64,000 nt of DNA from Pseudomonadota bacterium (lineage in GTDB: Bacteria > Myxococcota_A > Polyangia > Polyangiales > Polyangiaceae). Of this stretch, positions 1 to 9,744 are shown one piece after another. Location of the stretch: assembly GCA_023398955.1 (NCBI GenBank), contig JAEWRL010000012.1, positions 62,001-126,000 of the forward strand, given 5' to 3'. Both the position numbers and the translations under genes were made by a program. Every line of letters begins with the position of its first letter. The first letter of the stretch is position 1. A model generated the notes under the pieces. It saw only the letters and a list, made by a program, of their open reading frames with translations, was not told the DNA's origin and made no database searches.

Positions 1-491
1 AGCGGAATGCCGAGCGACTCGGCGACCTGAGGAACGGCCACCTGTTCCAACTCCACAAGGACGAAGATGACGCGCCGTTCGTAATCCATGTCGTCGAGCA
101 CTTGCCTCACGAGGGCGCGCGCTTGGGCTCGTGCAGTGGCTTCATGGGGGTCGTCTTCGGGGCCCAGAGCCGCCAGCGCTTCGCTGCTCTGGCCACTTGG
201 GAGCCTGCGCGCTTGCTCCCGGTGCACCTTGGCCACACGCAACGAGATTCCATACAGCCAAGTTTTCACGCTGCTGCGGTGCTCAAACTCCGCAATCCTT
301 CGGTGCACGATCAAGAAGACGTCGTGCGCGGCATCCTCGAGACGCTGCGGCGGGACACCGAAACGACCGAGCACCCGCCACACGAACGAGAAGTACTCTT
401 CATATATTTCCGCAACGGAAGGCACTACCTGGGCGTGACTGAGAGTCACGACGTCCTCGGAAGACAGCGCATGACTCTGCACAACCTGCAT
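1..491 (-). CDS. ECF-type RNA polymerase sigma factor (partial, cut by the left edge)
   Basis: The visible 163 residues read as an extracytoplasmic-function sigma-70 factor. A sigma region 2 segment (about residues 25-90) contains EEYFSFVWRVL, then LEDAAHDVFLIVHRRIAEFE and VKTWLYGISLRVAK. A sigma region 4 helix (about 125-163) contains the RRVIFVLVELEQVAVPQVA segment that precedes the DNA-recognition helix. The C terminus lies outside the window. The ATG at 491 is chosen because it leaves a normal-length N terminus; no strong ribosome site is visible. It lies 41 bases downstream of a secreted-protein gene on the same strand and is probably co-transcribed with it. I see no anti-sigma factor inside the window; one could lie beyond the left edge. 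Confidence 0.85.
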   Translation of the reverse strand, partial: MQVVQSHALSSEDVVTLSHAQVVPSVAEIYEEYFSFVWRVLGRFGVPPQRLEDAAHDVFLIVHRRIAEFEHRSSVKTWLYGISLRVAKVHREQARRLPSGQSSEALAALGPEDDPHEATARAQARALVRQVLDDMDYERRVIFVLVELEQVAVPQVAESLGIP

Positions 492-532
492 GAGTGTCAG
501 CCTAGCTCTCTTCCATCACCGATTCGTGCACC

Positions 533-1789
533 TCAGAAGCACATGGCCGTGTGGGCGGCGACCAACCAGGACACCTTGTCGGGACGCGCGACATCCCTGC
601 CGGCCAACCTGAAAGCGGGCCTGTGAAGGGGAGCGAGTGCGTCCGCGCGAATGCCAATCTCCGCAGCTTGAGCCAGCCGCCGCCGAGCGAGAACACCGCC
701 AGTCGCCGCCACCCAGGTCAGCGTGTCGGTGGCCGGGGCGGATACCCCATAGCCCTGGCCTCGGAAGCGCCCCACCTCTCCCCCTCCGCAGGGGCCGATA
801 CCGAGGCCCTGGAGCAGCCAGCAAAACCGCCCGCCCATGCTCCAAAGCCGAACCATGGCGCCAGTGCCCACTTCTGGGGCCGCATCCGTCGAGCCCGAGG
901 CATAGGCGCCCAATACCTCTAGCCGCCACGGCGCGTACTCGAGGCCCGCCATGGCCAGAAGCGCCGGGGTGACGTCCGGCAGGACTCCTCCCGTGATCCC
1001 GGCACCGAAACCCATGTGGAGCGCCAGTGGCGGAGGTGGCGCGGCGCGATGCGGTGCGTATGGCAGCGGTGGAGTTCGGGGGACCGAGGGAGCGAACCTC
1101 GAGAGGGTCGGGCAGGGAGCAGAGATAACGGCGCGCGGCTGCGCATCGGGACACTCGCACTGGGACGCCACGACCTCGGAGGGAGCGTCCGAAACGGCAG
1201 GATTCAGCGCCATGGCGACGCTCAGAACCGCTGCTTGGGTCACTTCACTGCAGGTCGACCCTTCGATGCTGCGGCTGTGCACTTCGCTCCCGTCATCGAG
1301 GCGTAGTCGTGCCACGAAGCGGCCATTCTCCGAGGTGACAGTACCCTGGACGACGAGGAGCGTCGCTTTGAGCTCATCGAGGGGTCTGCCGACCAGGCGC
1401 TCCACCTCTCGAGCCACCATGCTGGCATCGGCGCACCCGTTGGGTGCCGACCATCGCAGCTCGAAATGGCGTACCACGATCGTACTCTCACCCGGCAAAG
1501 CATCCCACGTCGCGCCTTCCGGCTCCGTGTGATTCGAAGCAGGGGCACGCAGCGGCTTCGTGATCATTTCCCCTTCTGAGAGGGCCGGCCGCGGACTGCC
1601 GCGCGCAGACTCGGCCGTCGCCTGACCGGCGCCAAGCACGAGGATTGTCAGAAGCCACGGAGCGCCTCGAAGCGCTCCACGCAACGCAGGGCTGGATTGG
1701 AGGATACACCCGCCACCGTCCCCCCGGGCCATGCCGAACCACAGTGTTCGAAGGCCCGTCGTGGGGAACAGTGCGAGGTTCCAGCTCAC
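533..1789 (-). CDS. Secreted/outer-membrane protein of unknown function beside an ECF sigma factor
   Basis: 418 residues from a GTG whose last three bases form the TGA stop of the upstream gene (GTGA overlap), implying translational coupling. A signal peptide is visible if translation starts at the internal Met20: MARGDGGG, a basic stretch, the hydrophobic run LLTILVLG and an AxA cleavage motif near ATA-ES. After it comes a domain with two Cys (APNGCADA and EGSTCSEV) that resembles a family I recall beside ECF sigma genes in Myxococcota. A Cys- and Pro-rich linker (about 220-255) is followed by a Gly-rich C-terminal half (MGFGAGITGGVLPD, GLEYAPWRLEVLGAYASG) with the alternating pattern of a small outer-membrane beta-barrel. 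Function unknown; an envelope partner or target of the sigma factor is inference. Confidence 0.75.
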   Translation of the reverse strand: MSWNLALFPTTGLRTLWFGMARGDGGGCILQSSPALRGALRGAPWLLTILVLGAGQATAESARGSPRPALSEGEMITKPLRAPASNHTEPEGATWDALPGESTIVVRHFELRWSAPNGCADASMVAREVERLVGRPLDELKATLLVVQGTVTSENGRFVARLRLDDGSEVHSRSIEGSTCSEVTQAAVLSVAMALNPAVSDAPSEVVASQCECPDAQPRAVISAPCPTLSRFAPSVPRTPPLPYAPHRAAPPPPLALHMGFGAGITGGVLPDVTPALLAMAGLEYAPWRLEVLGAYASGSTDAAPEVGTGAMVRLWSMGGRFCWLLQGLGIGPCGGGEVGRFRGQGYGVSAPATDTLTWVAATGGVLARRRLAQAAEIGIRADALAPLHRPAFRLAGRDVARPDKVSWLVAAHTAMCF

Positions 1790-4101
1790 GGGATGTCTCC
1801 CCAGACTATCAGCGCCGCGGCCGTGTCCGGCCCGATGCTAGCGGGTTCCCTCTCCCGACCTGGACCCTCGGCTCTCATGGCTCTCGCTAGTTCGTCATGT
1901 GTGTGTTGCCAGAGCGCCGGCGCAACATAGAAGGCATCATTAAAATGGTCGCTAGTGCAGGCTGGATCGACGTCGATGCGACAGAGGGACGGTTTGCGCC
2001 CCAGTTTCCCGCGCAGGAGCCATGGTCCCAACCGTGTCGCGTACTCGGCGCCAAGCGTCGCCAGGAGCGTTCGCCCGCCCAGCATACCTTCACCAGCAGC
2101 CGCTGCGTAGAGGTCGATTCCTTCGCGAGGCGTCGGAAACTGTATCCCAAGGGCGTGCGCGATGGTGGCCCCGACGTCCGATGCAGTGGTTGGCGCTGCG
2201 ACGGATTTTCCCGAGAAGACGCCTTTGGGGAATCGGACGATAAGAGGTGTGAGGAGCCGATCCTCAGTCAGAGGCCCGGCAGGATGGTAGGGCAGATGCG
2301 GCGCGTCCCCAACTCCCACGTCACCGGCGAAGATGAACAAGGTCCGGTCCCAAGCCTCCGCGCGCTCAATGACCGCCAGAAGGCGACCGAGCTCATGCAT
2401 TTGGCTGGCAAGCGAAGCCTCTGCGAGTGCGTGGAGGCGCGTCCAATCGCTGCTGTCGATTCTTCGCGATCGCTCGCGGCTCCTCCCACGGATCTTCCCC
2501 AGAATAATCCCGCCACGCCGGGCGTCGATTGGACCCGCGTAGTCTTCCGGAGCAAGGTCGGAGGCTCGCTCCTTCGACACGTCCCACGGTGGATGCGCGC
2601 CGCGAGTCAGTACCACCAGGAGCTTTGGCTGCTCACGTTCTTCGATGTGTTCCTGGAGCCAGCGCACCGCGTTGGACAGGGGCTCGGTGACAGGCATGTC
2701 CCGAACGGGCGAGAACTCCTCGTACCTGTCCCACCCACTATCGAATCCGAAAGGCGCGAATGCGGTAGGAATGCCAGAGAACAAAGCGGTGCGACCTGCC
2801 GCTTCCTTGACGACCTCCGCTAGGGTCTTGATCCCGCGGGGCAAGCGCGCACCTTGGTCTTGCACCTTGTGTGTCTCTGGCGGCAACGCGGTCAACATGG
2901 ACGCAAGGACGCCGGACGAGACCGTGGTGGGAACCCGGTAGAATTCGTAAGTAGTCCCAAAACGCGCCAGGGTGCCGAGAGCCGCCAGGCGCCCCGCCTT
3001 CGCGTACGGTGGCACGCGGCGTCGATCGAGTCCTGCAGCCACGACCAGCACGACCGTGTCGGCGCGGGGCACCGCAAGACGCTCCGGATCCACCCGGACC
3101 AGCGCTGGTTCACCGAAGAGGACGCGCCCGCTCGGCGAAGAGTCGAGGGCCCGAAGCTCCAGCCCCACAGCTTTCCCGGCGAATGCTCCCAAATCGAGCT
3201 GCAGGGGAATCCATCCATCACCGCCCCCGTTCAGCTTCTGCTGTCTCAATGTCACCGGAGGTTCGCCTTCGCTGACGATCCGCACCTCGGCCGTACCTTT
3301 ACCATTGCCCCAGAAGGCGAGAGCGACATCCAAACGCGAGTCGCGGCTCGGCTGGGCGAGACACCTCACCGTCGCGGGACCCGTGAGTGCGATGCTGCGC
3401 TTCGGCTGACCCGCGATTTCCCTGTCTACGACTGCGCCATGTAGGGTCGGCGCTTCGTAGGTCCCGGCCACGTCATCCGTCCCGTCGGATACCTGGAGCC
3501 AGTCGATCTCGGCGAATGGCAGCTCGCGGCGAGCCGGTGGCCTTCCCCAGAAGTGCAGCATTATCTCATGGCGCCCTGGTTCCAAGACAGCATTGGACGA
3601 GCCGACGCGCAACGTCTGGATTTCGCCCAGCTGAATGCGCGCGGCCCCGACGCGTTTCCCGTCGATGAAGACCGTCACGCCGCTAGCTCCGGCACCAAAG
3701 ACCTTCAACCGCACCACGACGCCACGTTGTTGCTGGTCTATCCAGAACTGGCGGGAGGAACGTGCGCTCGTCATGCGCTGGTAAGTACTCCCTGCCCTCC
3801 TCACCACGCCTTCGCCGTCATCCGACGTGACAGCGAAGTCTCGGCTTGCCGCCTCGCTCGGCGTGCCGAAATCGAGCACCCAGCCATCGTGCTCGAACTG
3901 GCAACGTTCTAGGCTGGCCAGCAGCGACACCCGATCGGACAGAGTCGCCTCTGCCGATGCTGGACTCAGCGTGGCTGTGCCATGCGCCTGCGCCCCGCCC
4001 GCGTCGGGGGTCTCTCTAGGAGCATCCGCCCCCCCGCACCGGCACCCCTGGACGTAGCAGAGACTGGCGAAACCGAGGTACCAAAGCACTCGCCGAATCA
4101 T
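1786..4101 (-). CDS. Lipoprotein with a sulfatase/alkaline-phosphatase fold that looks catalytically decayed
   Basis: 771 residues from ATG. The N terminus MIRRVLWYLGFASLCYVQGC is a lipoprotein signal with Cys at 20, so the protein is probably membrane-anchored. Residues about 85-330 look like carbohydrate-binding-like beta domains. Residues about 345-690 follow the sulfatase superfamily: VVLVVAAGLD where active enzymes have a metal-binding Asp pair, PTTVSSGVLASMLTALPP where the nucleophile motif sits, FIFAGDVGVGD where the Asp-His metal pair (DHG) sits, and LTPLIVRFPKG. The first Asp cluster and the His of DHG are not preserved, so sulfate or phosphate-ester hydrolysis is doubtful. It starts 6 bases after the giant receiver protein gene and its stop overlaps the next gene by 4 bases, so it belongs to the same operon. 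A binding or sensing role at the envelope is inference. Confidence 0.75.
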   Translation of the reverse strand: MIRRVLWYLGFASLCYVQGCRCGGADAPRETPDAGGAQAHGTATLSPASAEATLSDRVSLLASLERCQFEHDGWVLDFGTPSEAASRDFAVTSDDGEGVVRRAGSTYQRMTSARSSRQFWIDQQQRGVVVRLKVFGAGASGVTVFIDGKRVGAARIQLGEIQTLRVGSSNAVLEPGRHEIMLHFWGRPPARRELPFAEIDWLQVSDGTDDVAGTYEAPTLHGAVVDREIAGQPKRSIALTGPATVRCLAQPSRDSRLDVALAFWGNGKGTAEVRIVSEGEPPVTLRQQKLNGGGDGWIPLQLDLGAFAGKAVGLELRALDSSPSGRVLFGEPALVRVDPERLAVPRADTVVLVVAAGLDRRRVPPYAKAGRLAALGTLARFGTTYEFYRVPTTVSSGVLASMLTALPPETHKVQDQGARLPRGIKTLAEVVKEAAGRTALFSGIPTAFAPFGFDSGWDRYEEFSPVRDMPVTEPLSNAVRWLQEHIEEREQPKLLVVLTRGAHPPWDVSKERASDLAPEDYAGPIDARRGGIILGKIRGRSRERSRRIDSSDWTRLHALAEASLASQMHELGRLLAVIERAEAWDRTLFIFAGDVGVGDAPHLPYHPAGPLTEDRLLTPLIVRFPKGVFSGKSVAAPTTASDVGATIAHALGIQFPTPREGIDLYAAAAGEGMLGGRTLLATLGAEYATRLGPWLLRGKLGRKPSLCRIDVDPACTSDHFNDAFYVAPALWQHTHDELARAMRAEGPGREREPASIGPDTAAALIVWGDIP

Positions 4102-4107
4102 GGTACC

Positions 4108-7100
4108 CTATTGCTTCTGCCAGGCCTGAGTCAGCGGAAGGCGCAGCCGAATCCCCGCGCGCAGGCTGACGGTGTCTTGCCTCACGTCTCCGCCGAGCTT
4201 CGTCTCGACCTGGTGTGCTCCCGGGTCCAGGGTCACGTAACGTAACGGCCCCCTGCCGATGAACTGACCGTCCACATAAATGACGTGGGGACCGCCAGTC
4301 TCAATCTCCAGCAGCCCTTTCCCTGGGGGAAGGGCGTAGCCGTCGGGGGGAGCGAGCTCCTCTGGAGCAACAGTCGGAGCTGAAGATAGGGGTGCGGCCG
4401 CCGTGGAGGAGCTTACCTGAGCGGTGGAATCCCTCTCGGCGGCGTCAGCAACCGTCGTGGTCGATGGTGCGTTCGAACGCGGCACCAACCACCAAACGGC
4501 CACAAAGGCCGCCGCTCCGGCGCCCAACATCGCGATCACGTTCTTTACCCAGGCCCCGGTAGCCCCTCCGCCGCTCGGCACCGGAGTTGCCCGTGCAGGC
4601 ATCTCGACGTCCTTGGCTTCGCCGTCCCCAGCGCCGTGTTCCGCAGGCTGAGGCGGCGCATCCACCGAGCGGAGCTGCGCTTCATCACGGAGGTCAGCCT
4701 CGAGATCTGTTTCCCGATCCATGGCCGGTTCCGGAGGATCACCGTTCTTGGCGGGGTTCAGCGCGGCTGGACTGGACGGGTCGTGCTCCTGGACGCGGCT
4801 TTCGCCAGCAGCCGGCCGTGAGCTCGGCATGGAAGGCTCATCCTCGCCCGCAGTGTCGAGCACTCGGACGCCACCGTCGGGACCTGGTTTCGAACTCTCC
4901 TTCGGAAGGGGCGACGAGGATTCGGCGGCTGGAGGGCTGGCGAGCTCGTCTGGTCTTTCCGCTCCCGCTGAAGGTCGTTCGCCGCTCGGCGTCGAGACTG
5001 GGTGAACGCCGTCGACCACCTGCTGACCACCGCCTTCCTCCTCCGGCTGCACATCACTAGGGCCCACGGAGATTACGGCGGAAGCTCGACTCGGACGTGG
5101 CACCTGGACTTGCGGAGCCTTCATGTTGAGGTCTGCCGAACGATCCGACGCCACCTCGTCGCTCGGAGGCCCCACCTGCACGGTGCGAATGACGGCCGGT
5201 CGCAAGGCGGCGGGTGAGCTGGCCACCTCTCGACGCTCGCCAGGGGCTTTGCCCATCTCTTCGCGCACGACGAACCTACGCCGCGAGATGGTCTTGATGA
5301 GTGGGATGGCAGCGAGGGCTACCGCTTCCGGCGCTGAGTGACGCCCCCGGCTAGCCTGTCGCTGCGCGAGGGGCACGAAGGGCTCCGGATGCCCGCCATC
5401 AGGAGGCGATACTTCAGCGATCGCGAGATCGGCACCAGGATGCGTCTGCGTCTCAGACCTCTCGACGACGTTGATGCGCCCGCTGTTGCTTCGAACCGGG
5501 GGCGCCCCCACGCGACGGACCGTCCCCTCTCGTTCGTCTTCTTCCCCGCGCGAGTGCTGCTGCGCGGTAGGCAAGCGCTCGGCAGTATGTTCCTCGAGTG
5601 CGACGGCGCGCGGAACCGCGGGCTCGTCTGCGGCGTCCTCTCCAGCATCCTCCCGGTCGTCGCCTGGGGCAGTGGCGGGTCCCGATTGCTTCGCCGCCGC
5701 GCTCGGGCTGAGCCCGGTCGTGGGAGGAATGGACGCCGGCGACCTGGACGCAGCCGAACCCTCAGGCGGGGCCGTGGTTGACAGCATGCCTCCGTCCCGA
5801 CGCTCCGCTCCCGACGCCTGCTCGGTAGGTGGTGGTTGCTCGGTACGAACCAGCGCCGTCGCAACTGCTTCGGAGAGGTCGACGCTGGGCTCCGGCTGAG
5901 CCACCATCGTCGGATTGTGCTGCACTGGACTTTCCGCGTCCTGGGCCAGTCCTCCTTGCGGAGCGAACGAGGGCGAGCTGGGTGCTTCATCACCTCCATC
6001 CCTGAGGTGACCCGTGCCACCATCTGGATTGGGTTCATGCCGCTCACGCGGGGGAGCACTAGACCACCCCTGATCGACCTCGGCAGTGGCGGGGGGCAGG
6101 GAAGCTGCCGGTGGTGGGGGCGCCGGCGATAGCTCGAAGCTGAAGAGCGGCGGCGAGGGCGGACCCGAGTAGCTCGGCTCGGCGTCGTGGGACCACGCTC
6201 CAACCTCGAGCAGGTCCTTCCCCTGTGCCGTGAATAGTGCGGTGAGCGCACCGCGACGCGCCAAGTCCGTGAGGACGGTTCCGAGCAAGGCTGATGGCAA
6301 ACGCCCCGCCCTGAGCATACCAGCCGGGGAGGCACCGTCTGCGAGCTGCTGAAGGAGCAAGCTTGCTTGCCTGGGCATCGCGGGTAGGTAGCGCTCGACA
6401 GCTTCCAGCTCGACGACGACTCGCTCGATCTCACCCAGGCGATGCGTCTGAGTAGCCACAAGGGCGGCTCGAGCGCGGGCGATCGGCTGACGGAGCATGT
6501 CCCGAAGCGAGGCTCCAATATCGTCTCGGCATGAGGATTCGCTCGGGGTCACAGTGAAGCGCCCAGCACCAATTCCGAGCAGTCCCGCCACCACCCGTTC
6601 GCCCCTTTCGAAGCTCCCGTCAGCAGCCGTACGGGTCACCCGCCGCGGCACTCCTTCGCGCACTTCGACCTCGTACAGGTACGCGGCATCCCTGAGCGTC
6701 ACGCGCGCATCGGGACGGTGTTCGACGACGAGCTGGAGGATGAGCCTCGGAGTGAGTCCGTCCAACCTGCCGCGAACCTCGTCACCCGCGCTCAGCCGCG
6801 CCGCAACGTGAGCACGTGGCGCCAGCAGCTCCGAGAGCGTTCGTAATACGCTCGAGGCGCTCGCCTCCTTCCGAAGGTAGCCGTCTGCGTCGTGGCCGAG
6901 ATCGCGAAGGCGGAGCAGTAGGTCCTCCTTCCAAGAAAGGAGGACGATTGGAGCGTCGCGAACCACGATGTCTCGCTTGAGCTCTCGGCACAGAGCCAAG
7001 CCGTCGAGCCCCGGCATCAGGATGTCGCTGATCACGACGTCAGGCCACGTCTCCAACGCGAGGTCGAGAGCCCTCTGACCGTCGTGCGCTTCGAAAACCT

Positions 7101-8289
7101 CGGCTCCGGCCGCGCGCAGCAGGCCAGCGATGAACCAGACGACTTGCTGATCGTCGTCCACTACGAGCACGCGCCGGCCACGCAGGGTGACTCCCTCGGC
7201 GTGCTGCCGAAAGCCCTTCGTCGCATCTTCCGGCCGCGTATGCGGAGCAATGGCGATCCCGCCATAGGGCCCCGCCGGGGGGAACCGCAAGGCGCCGCCA
7301 CTCGCCGCACTGATCGATCTGCGCATGCGCACGAGGGCGCCCCACAAGGGGGCCAAGACCTCCGAGCCCTGACCCAGCGCTAACTTGGTGCCATAATCGC
7401 TGCCCCCATCAGGCAGAAGGCCACGCCTGAGCTCGCTCGCGAGGTGCTCCACGAGCTCCCCCAGGGTGACCTCTCCTTCGAGCGCCAGCGCCGAGGGATC
7501 GTGGGGCCCCCCTTGTACCGCGCGCTCTACGGCCAGCCAGAGCTCGGGACCCCGAAGCGGTCGCGCCAGGCTACAGGCAATCCCTTGTGGTTCGGCGTCC
7601 TCGCGCGTCCCGTCGGGACGGACGGTCACAATGGGTAGAGCGCGGAGCAGAGGGTCCTGGTTCATCTCGTGAACCAGCGCCGCGGCATCGAGGAGTCCGC
7701 TGTCCACGACCACCACATCCGGCATGGCGGCCCTTATTCGCTTCAACGGATGGTCGTCCCCGGCGCAGCGATCGACGTCGACGGACACGCCCGCCGCGCC
7801 CGCGGTCAGCAGCTGTTCCAACTCGGCGTCACCAACGACGAGCACCGCGACGGGGCTGTCGACCTGCCTCAGTTCGGCGGCACCTGCGGGGACGATGTCA
7901 ATCGCTACTTCCGCGCCCTCGCGCGAAGGTGGAGCACGCAGTGAACGGCGGGCCACCGTGGTCCCTAGGCCCGGCAGAGCTTGCATGCACCGGTGAATGA
8001 TCTCGAAGACGTCCTCATCGACGCGCTCGTCGGCTGACGCCAAGCGGATCTCCACGGTGCGGAGCTGCTCCGCCATTCCCGCAAAACCGAGCACCTTTGC
8101 GGACGCGGCGAGGGCATGGACCCGCCGCAGCACATGGGCGCGAGCCGGTGCCGAGTCGGGTTGCTGGCGCAGCTTGTCGACAGACCCGCTCAGCGACTGC
8201 AGCCGCTGCTCCAACCCCTCCAAAAAGTCGGAGCGCGCCTGGGATAGGTTGCCACGCTCTTCGGAGGGCTCTTGGCTATCCCTGACCAT
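4108..8289 (-). CDS. Giant hybrid signalling protein: Hpt-like, receiver, DUF4388/PATAN, membrane segment, PEGA domain
   Basis: 1393 residues from the ATG giving MVRDSQEP; a GTG 72 bases upstream would add an unlikely basic tail. Domains in order: an Hpt-like helix with HALAASAKVLGF (His about 58); a degenerate receiver at about 150-260 (DVVVVDSGLL); a canonical receiver at about 370-490 with the acidic triad VLVVDDD, acceptor Asp in DVVISDILMPG and a conserved Lys in GYLRKEASA; a DUF4388/PATAN domain at about 495-610; a long Pro/Ser/Glu-rich disordered region to about 1235; one membrane helix (VKNVIAMLGAGAAAFVAVWW, about 1245-1266); and a C-terminal PEGA domain (GLLEIETGGPHVIYVDG). PEGA domains typically face the envelope side. 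The layout suggests a phosphorelay output that spans the inner membrane. It is in an operon with two other receiver proteins upstream. Confidence 0.8.
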   Translation of the reverse strand: MVRDSQEPSEERGNLSQARSDFLEGLEQRLQSLSGSVDKLRQQPDSAPARAHVLRRVHALAASAKVLGFAGMAEQLRTVEIRLASADERVDEDVFEIIHRCMQALPGLGTTVARRSLRAPPSREGAEVAIDIVPAGAAELRQVDSPVAVLVVGDAELEQLLTAGAAGVSVDVDRCAGDDHPLKRIRAAMPDVVVVDSGLLDAAALVHEMNQDPLLRALPIVTVRPDGTREDAEPQGIACSLARPLRGPELWLAVERAVQGGPHDPSALALEGEVTLGELVEHLASELRRGLLPDGGSDYGTKLALGQGSEVLAPLWGALVRMRRSISAASGGALRFPPAGPYGGIAIAPHTRPEDATKGFRQHAEGVTLRGRRVLVVDDDQQVVWFIAGLLRAAGAEVFEAHDGQRALDLALETWPDVVISDILMPGLDGLALCRELKRDIVVRDAPIVLLSWKEDLLLRLRDLGHDADGYLRKEASASSVLRTLSELLAPRAHVAARLSAGDEVRGRLDGLTPRLILQLVVEHRPDARVTLRDAAYLYEVEVREGVPRRVTRTAADGSFERGERVVAGLLGIGAGRFTVTPSESSCRDDIGASLRDMLRQPIARARAALVATQTHRLGEIERVVVELEAVERYLPAMPRQASLLLQQLADGASPAGMLRAGRLPSALLGTVLTDLARRGALTALFTAQGKDLLEVGAWSHDAEPSYSGPPSPPLFSFELSPAPPPPAASLPPATAEVDQGWSSAPPRERHEPNPDGGTGHLRDGGDEAPSSPSFAPQGGLAQDAESPVQHNPTMVAQPEPSVDLSEAVATALVRTEQPPPTEQASGAERRDGGMLSTTAPPEGSAASRSPASIPPTTGLSPSAAAKQSGPATAPGDDREDAGEDAADEPAVPRAVALEEHTAERLPTAQQHSRGEEDEREGTVRRVGAPPVRSNSGRINVVERSETQTHPGADLAIAEVSPPDGGHPEPFVPLAQRQASRGRHSAPEAVALAAIPLIKTISRRRFVVREEMGKAPGERREVASSPAALRPAVIRTVQVGPPSDEVASDRSADLNMKAPQVQVPRPSRASAVISVGPSDVQPEEEGGGQQVVDGVHPVSTPSGERPSAGAERPDELASPPAAESSSPLPKESSKPGPDGGVRVLDTAGEDEPSMPSSRPAAGESRVQEHDPSSPAALNPAKNGDPPEPAMDRETDLEADLRDEAQLRSVDAPPQPAEHGAGDGEAKDVEMPARATPVPSGGGATGAWVKNVIAMLGAGAAAFVAVWWLVPRSNAPSTTTVADAAERDSTAQVSSSTAAAPLSSAPTVAPEELAPPDGYALPPGKGLLEIETGGPHVIYVDGQFIGRGPLRYVTLDPGAHQVETKLGGDVRQDTVSLRAGIRLRLPLTQAWQKQ

Positions 8290-8388
8290 GGTCAACGACC
8301 TAGCACAGCGCCTGCTCCGATTTCGAAAATTCAACGGCGACGAGGGAGCCGCTCCAGACACTTCCGTGGTGCGATGAATGCGGATGCT

Positions 8389-9744
8389 TCACGGCTCCGC
8401 CATCGCTTCCAGGGCGGCACGAAGCATCTGGGCCAGCTGCGTGAGGCTGGTGGGATCCAGGGGGCCCACGAGCTCCTCAGCAGCGAGGAGTCGCACGTTG
8501 GCCGCCTGAACAGCCGACTTCAGATTCACTGGGGGCTCTCCACCGAGCATCACGACTGCGGAGATGCCAGGCAGCGCGAGACGCCAGCAAGGCGAGAAGC
8601 GCTCCACGAGCGGAAGCCCCGCAATCTCGAGCTCGGCATTCTCCGAGAAGTGGAGCGTGACCATGAGGTGGGGAACGAGGGCGGAGCCACGAGACGTCGG
8701 CGCCGAAGCCTCGGCAAGGCGTCCCAGCCGTTCCGAAACCATGCCGAGCACGGACGCCTGAGCAGCCAAGACTAGCCGCGGATGGCCGGTGAAGCCTGGC
8801 TTTCGGATGCGCCGCAGCAACGCTTGCACGATGTTCAGCTCATCGGACGAGGCAAGCTGAACACGCAGACTTGCGCGCGGCAGGCGGTGGATGATGCGCT
8901 GCTGCATCATGTCTTTCACCGTCTCGAGAATGGCCAAATCATCGTAGGGGAGCTCGTCGAGCACCTCATCGAGGGAGCGAGGTGACGCCAGCACGTCGAG
9001 CACGCGGCGCTCGATGGCATTGCGCGCCTCGCGGGGCGGCTCGGGCACATGCAGGGCGTCGTCCTCACCCGCGATCAGGCTGCGGGCGCGACGCGCTTCA
9101 TCGATCTGCCGCATCCCGTCCATGAGAAGGAGCCGTGTCGGCTCCTGAATGCGACGCGGGACGCTGCCATCGGAGGCTACGAAGGTGAACGAGCCCTCCT
9201 CCTCCGCCAACAGGCGAAGCAGCGCCTTGGTGCCTTCCAAGCGCCGAAAGAAGGCATCCGCCACTTCGCCCTCGACGAGCTGCACCTCACCAGCGCCGTT
9301 GGCTGTCGTCAGGCTCAGGGACCCTGTACGCCGATTCATACTGAGCAGTTGCAGCAGATCGGCTATGGATACCTGCTGCACGTCTCCTCGAAAATCGCCG
9401 CTGTCGGCCGCGTCGGGGGCCTTGCTGGGAAGGCCATAGAGCTCCTGCGCCACGACCTCGGGATCTCCGCGAGGCAGTTCTCCGGCTGCTGGCTCGCGGT
9501 CCACGAGCAGATAGCAAGGTAGACCATTGAGGCGATGATCCGCTCGGAGCCTGGGTAGTACGTCGGATCCGCGCGCCATGTGCTCAGCGACGAGGACGGC
9601 ATCCACATGCGTCCGATGAGCGCGATCCAAGGCGCTCACCGGGCCGTCTGCGAGCACCACGGAGAGACCTCGGCTACGCAGGTCAGATGCGAGCGCCCCC
9701 AGCGCATCAATGTCGGAATCGATGAGAAGCACGCCGCGGGGCAC
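8389..9744 (-). CDS. Receiver-like / DUF4388 (PATAN) protein with a degenerate GTPase-like C terminus
   Basis: 451 residues from a GTG that directly follows the TAG of the upstream gene (TAGGTG), so translation is probably coupled. Residues 1-80 are a receiver fold (GVLLIDSDIDALGALASDL; the usual acceptor position reads DAVLVAEH, so phosphorylation is uncertain). Residues about 115-220 form a DUF4388/PATAN domain (VSIADLLQLLSMNRRTGSL, then VQLVEGEVADAFF). A helical segment with LDEVLDELPYDDLAILETV follows. The last 130 residues (HPRLVLAAQASVLGMVSERL, LMVTLHFSENAELEIAGLP, LPGISAVVMLGG) have the strand order of small Ras-like GTPases but no GxxxxGKS/T motif. Related myxobacterial signalling proteins show the same layout, from memory. 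The partner is probably the giant hybrid protein encoded next. Confidence 0.75.
   Translation of the reverse strand: MPRGVLLIDSDIDALGALASDLRSRGLSVVLADGPVSALDRAHRTHVDAVLVAEHMARGSDVLPRLRADHRLNGLPCYLLVDREPAAGELPRGDPEVVAQELYGLPSKAPDAADSGDFRGDVQQVSIADLLQLLSMNRRTGSLSLTTANGAGEVQLVEGEVADAFFRRLEGTKALLRLLAEEEGSFTFVASDGSVPRRIQEPTRLLLMDGMRQIDEARRARSLIAGEDDALHVPEPPREARNAIERRVLDVLASPRSLDEVLDELPYDDLAILETVKDMMQQRIIHRLPRASLRVQLASSDELNIVQALLRRIRKPGFTGHPRLVLAAQASVLGMVSERLGRLAEASAPTSRGSALVPHLMVTLHFSENAELEIAGLPLVERFSPCWRLALPGISAVVMLGGEPPVNLKSAVQAANVRLLAAEELVGPLDPTSLTQLAQMLRAALEAMAEP

Noticed and set aside
5319..6518. Arg/Pro/Ser-rich open frame overlapping the giant receiver gene
   Set aside because: It is a shifted frame of the disordered linker of the hybrid signalling protein with no motif.
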